Source of the DNA: Chromatiaceae bacterium
Lineage (GTDB): Bacteria; Pseudomonadota; Gammaproteobacteria; Chromatiales; Chromatiaceae
Assembly: GCA_024235175.1 (NCBI GenBank)
Contig: JACKMX010000002.1
Span: 62,001-126,000, forward strand
Direction of reading: 5' to 3'
Length of the DNA: 64,000 nt
Shown in pieces: positions 62,259 to 64,000 of this stretch. Below the pieces are notes generated by a model. That model searched no databases. It was not told where the DNA came from and saw only the letters and a program-made list of their open reading frames with translations. Every line of letters begins with the position of its first letter. Position 1 is the first letter of the stretch. A program made the translations under genes and the position numbers.

Positions 62259-63512
62259 ATGCAACTGAAGACTATCCTTAATCGGATTCAGAAATTCAAA
62301 TCTTTTGTGTACGGATCGATTCGCTGGGTTGAAGAAGCGAAGGAACCAACGATAGAGGTCGAACTGCACCCTCGTGCCAACAGCCGACCGATCTGTTCTG
62401 AATGTGGCTGCAAAGGACCCGGTTACGACAGGTTGCCGATTCGAAGATTCGAGTTTATCCCGACATGGGGCATCAAGGTGTTTTTTCTCTATGCACCACG
62501 CCGGGTTGATTGTCCAACCTGCGGTATCCGGGTGGAGCGGATGCCTTGGTCGGAAGGGAAACACCGCCTGACCGAAACCTATGCCTGGTTTCTGGCAGGC
62601 TGGGCCAGGCGCCTGAGCTGGAAAGAAGTGGCCGAAGCCTTTCGTACGACTTGGGACCACGTCTTCTGCTCGGTGGAGATGGCGGTCACCTGGGGCCGGG
62701 TACAAAGAGACCTGACGGGTATTGCAGCCATTGGTATCGACGAGATCCAATGGCAGCGGGGCCATAAGTATCTGACGCTGGTCTATCAGATCGATGCTGG
62801 CTGCCGGCGCTTGCTGTGGATCGGTAAGGAGCGGAGGGTTAAGACCCTGCTGAGATTCTTTCGTTGGTTTGGCAAGGAACGAACCAAGGAGCTGGATTAT
62901 ATCTGTAGTGACATGTGGAAGCCCTACCTGAGGGTGATTGCCAAAAAGGCGGGACAAGCGATCCATGTTCTGGATCGGTTCCACATCATGTCGAACGTGA
63001 GCAAGGCGATAGACAAGGTGCGCGCTCAGGAGGCGAAAGAGCTGAAGGAGAAGGGTTATGATCCGGTGCTGACGAAGAGCCGCTGGCTGCTGCTGAAACG
63101 CCCGGAAAACCTGACCGATAAACAGGAGACAAAGCTGGCAGATCTCTTGCGGTATAATTTGAAGTCGATCAGGAGCTACCTGCTGAAAGAGGAGTTTCAG
63201 CTCTTCTGGTCGTATAAGTCGCCGTATTGGGCGGGACAGTTTCTGGACAAATGGTGCGCGAAAACGATGCGCTCGAAGATTGAGCCGATGAAAGATATCG
63301 CTCGCAGTTTGAGGAAGCATCGGCCATTGCTGCTGAACTGGTTCCGGGCAAAAAAGCAGTTTTCCAGCGGCATTGTCGAGGGCTTCAACAACAAAGCAAA
63401 ACTGACTACCAGAAAAGCGTATGGATTCAGAACTTATCATGCGGCTGAAATCGCTCTATATCATGCACTTGGAGCTCTACCTGTACCAAAGGTGACCCAT
63501 GAATTTTTCTGA
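62259..63512 (+). CDS. ISL3-family transposase
   Basis: The 417-residue transposase has an N-terminal zinc finger (ICSECGCKGPGYDR; VDCPTCGIRVERMPW) and a helical DNA-binding region. The catalytic acidic triad typical of the ISL3 group appears as AAIGIDEIQWQRGHKY (first Asp), YICSDMWKPYLRVI (second Asp), and SGIVEGFNNKAKLTTRKAYG (Glu). An AAAGGAG site precedes the ATG. The frame is intact. Confidence 0.95.
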   Translation: MQLKTILNRIQKFKSFVYGSIRWVEEAKEPTIEVELHPRANSRPICSECGCKGPGYDRLPIRRFEFIPTWGIKVFFLYAPRRVDCPTCGIRVERMPWSEGKHRLTETYAWFLAGWARRLSWKEVAEAFRTTWDHVFCSVEMAVTWGRVQRDLTGIAAIGIDEIQWQRGHKYLTLVYQIDAGCRRLLWIGKERRVKTLLRFFRWFGKERTKELDYICSDMWKPYLRVIAKKAGQAIHVLDRFHIMSNVSKAIDKVRAQEAKELKEKGYDPVLTKSRWLLLKRPENLTDKQETKLADLLRYNLKSIRSYLLKEEFQLFWSYKSPYWAGQFLDKWCAKTMRSKIEPMKDIARSLRKHRPLLLNWFRAKKQFSSGIVEGFNNKAKLTTRKAYGFRTYHAAEIALYHALGALPVPKVTHEFF

Positions 63513-63518
63513 CGAGGC
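63495..63518 (-). repeat. ISL3 right terminal inverted repeat
   Basis: Inverse complement begins GCCTCGTCAGAAAAATTCAT and matches the left repeat at 18 of 24 bases. It overlaps the last codons and stop of the transposase. Confidence 0.85.
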
Positions 63519-63600
63519 AAAAATTTAGATTCGCCGATCTGCCGGGTTATGCTTTCTGTACCTTGAAATACCCTACGGCCTGAAGCCGGGAAACAGATAT

Positions 63601-64000
63601 ATGATCTCCGTCAGAAATTTTTGCCTCCATTTCGCACTGTTGACGATCTGCCTGCCTTGGTCCGGGGGGGTGTCCTCTGCCTGTGACCAGGTTGGAAAAC
63701 CGGAGGTTTTCGGCATCAAGGACAGGTGGGAAGTCTCTGGGGAGAATGAACGGAAACAAGCCGATTTTACCAAAGCATGCGGTGAGTTGATTGACTGCTA
63801 CGGTACCGAAGGCGCAAGCAAAAGAAGCTGCGACCGCGTTTATGAAAAAAATCTGAAAGGCGCATGCAAGAAGGCGTTTGAGTTCAAGCCAACCGCGTTT
63901 GGGGATTGCATGGAAATTGTGGACAAGGCGACCGGATTCGTTATGAAAGCGGATGGTGCGACCTATCGCAAGCTGCAGAGGAGTGCGCAGGCGGAAAAAC
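63601..64000 (+). CDS. secreted Cys-rich protein, 3'-truncated by the window
   Basis: The frame is open from ATG 63601 to the window edge (133 codons and continuing). It begins with a signal peptide (MISVRNFCLHFALLTICLPW, cleavage near VSSA) and then a Lys/Asp-rich region with six or so cysteines, for example KACGELIDCYGTEG and KRSCDRVYEKN. No family was recognised. Without the C-terminus the function cannot be judged. It lies 74 bp after the ISL3 target duplication. Confidence 0.6.
   Translation, partial: MISVRNFCLHFALLTICLPWSGGVSSACDQVGKPEVFGIKDRWEVSGENERKQADFTKACGELIDCYGTEGASKRSCDRVYEKNLKGACKKAFEFKPTAFGDCMEIVDKATGFVMKADGATYRKLQRSAQAEK

Larger units (their letters stand above)
62107..63518 (+). 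mobile_element. complete ISL3-family insertion sequence
   Basis: The 1412-bp element is bounded by 24-bp terminal inverted repeats that match at 18 of 24 positions (62107-62130 and 63495-63518). Exact 8-bp direct repeats AAAAATTT flank it at 62099-62106 and 63519-63526, the target duplication size of the ISL3 family. It encodes one intact transposase whose stop codon lies inside the right repeat. It inserted about 100 bp after tRNA-Asp and no disrupted gene is evident. The intact TSD suggests a fairly recent transposition. Confidence 0.9.

Noticed and set aside
62007..63440. Long minus-strand open frame through the ISL3 element
   Set aside because: It runs opposite the transposase and across the element boundary; the transposase frame has clear homology.
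1..64000. CRISPR array or prophage
   Set aside because: No direct repeats with regular unique spacers and no phage structural or integrase genes were seen. The 25-residue protein repeats at 48.1-48.7 kb are coding.

Overview
The window reads as a chromosomal segment of a gammaproteobacterium. The evidence is the gene order leuC-leuD-leuB-asd-fimV (a pseudomonad/Chromatiales arrangement), the rimP-nusA-infB-rbfA-truB / rpsO-pnp translation cluster, a gamma-type NusA with C-terminal acidic repeats, and NhaD-type, PPDK and PanP-like genes. A tungsten aldehyde oxidoreductase set, a pyruvate phosphate dikinase and a benzoyl-CoA-type regulator fit a metabolically versatile, facultatively anaerobic (perhaps sulfur-oxidising) organism. 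That last point is inference; no species can be named from the sequence alone.

Layout. 1-5.1 kb: the end-to-end minus-strand block leuC, leuD, leuB, asd and the start of fimV, faced by a divergent LysR regulator (5.2-6.1 kb) with a palindromic site overlapping its upstream ATG. 6.1-10.6 kb: MFS permease, aroC, a TolC-type outer-membrane channel and an M23 peptidase, all minus. 10.7-13.6 kb: an ABC exporter and a YheT-type hydrolase. 13.6-16.7 kb: universal stress protein, NhaD/SLC13-like permease and a family 6 DNA glycosylase. 16.8-25.8 kb: pnp, rpsO, truB, rbfA, infB, nusA, rimP, headed by a sigma-70 promoter and a leader with two tandem intrinsic terminators and a possible antiterminator. 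26-29 kb: Sel1/SLT transglycosylase and a PanP-type decarboxylase.

29.2-37.4 kb is the most distinctive region, a tungsten module. Genes for an Fe-S subunit, a W-pterin aldehyde oxidoreductase subunit, an FAD subunit and a MoaD-like carrier (aorA-D order) run leftward. Tungstate permease and ATPase genes and moeA run rightward from the same 405-bp intergenic region. No tungstate-binding protein gene is present. 37.7-46 kb holds a 1252-residue PilZ/GGDEF/EAL protein, a patatin-like phospholipase, a 25-residue membrane protein, a DUF1127 protein, a second LysR regulator and a lipase maturation factor. 46.2-48 kb holds a sigma-54-type promoter before an unknown gene, then a BzdR/BoxR-like regulator (HTH + shikimate-kinase-like). 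48-53 kb: a coiled-coil repeat protein, a GNAT-like protein, a membrane/flavoprotein fusion and a pRiA4b ORF-3-like protein. 53.4-61.8 kb: ppdK, valS, cupin, FmdB-like, tcdA, nfo. The right end has tRNA-Asp with its own promoter, an intact ISL3-family insertion sequence with identifiable inverted repeats and an exact 8-bp target duplication, and the beginning of a secreted Cys-rich protein.

Dispersed palindromic repeats built on GGGCTGAGGGCCRAGG occur in four intergenic places (2.9, 19.4, 19.55 and 53.25 kb). No CRISPR array, rRNA or prophage was seen.
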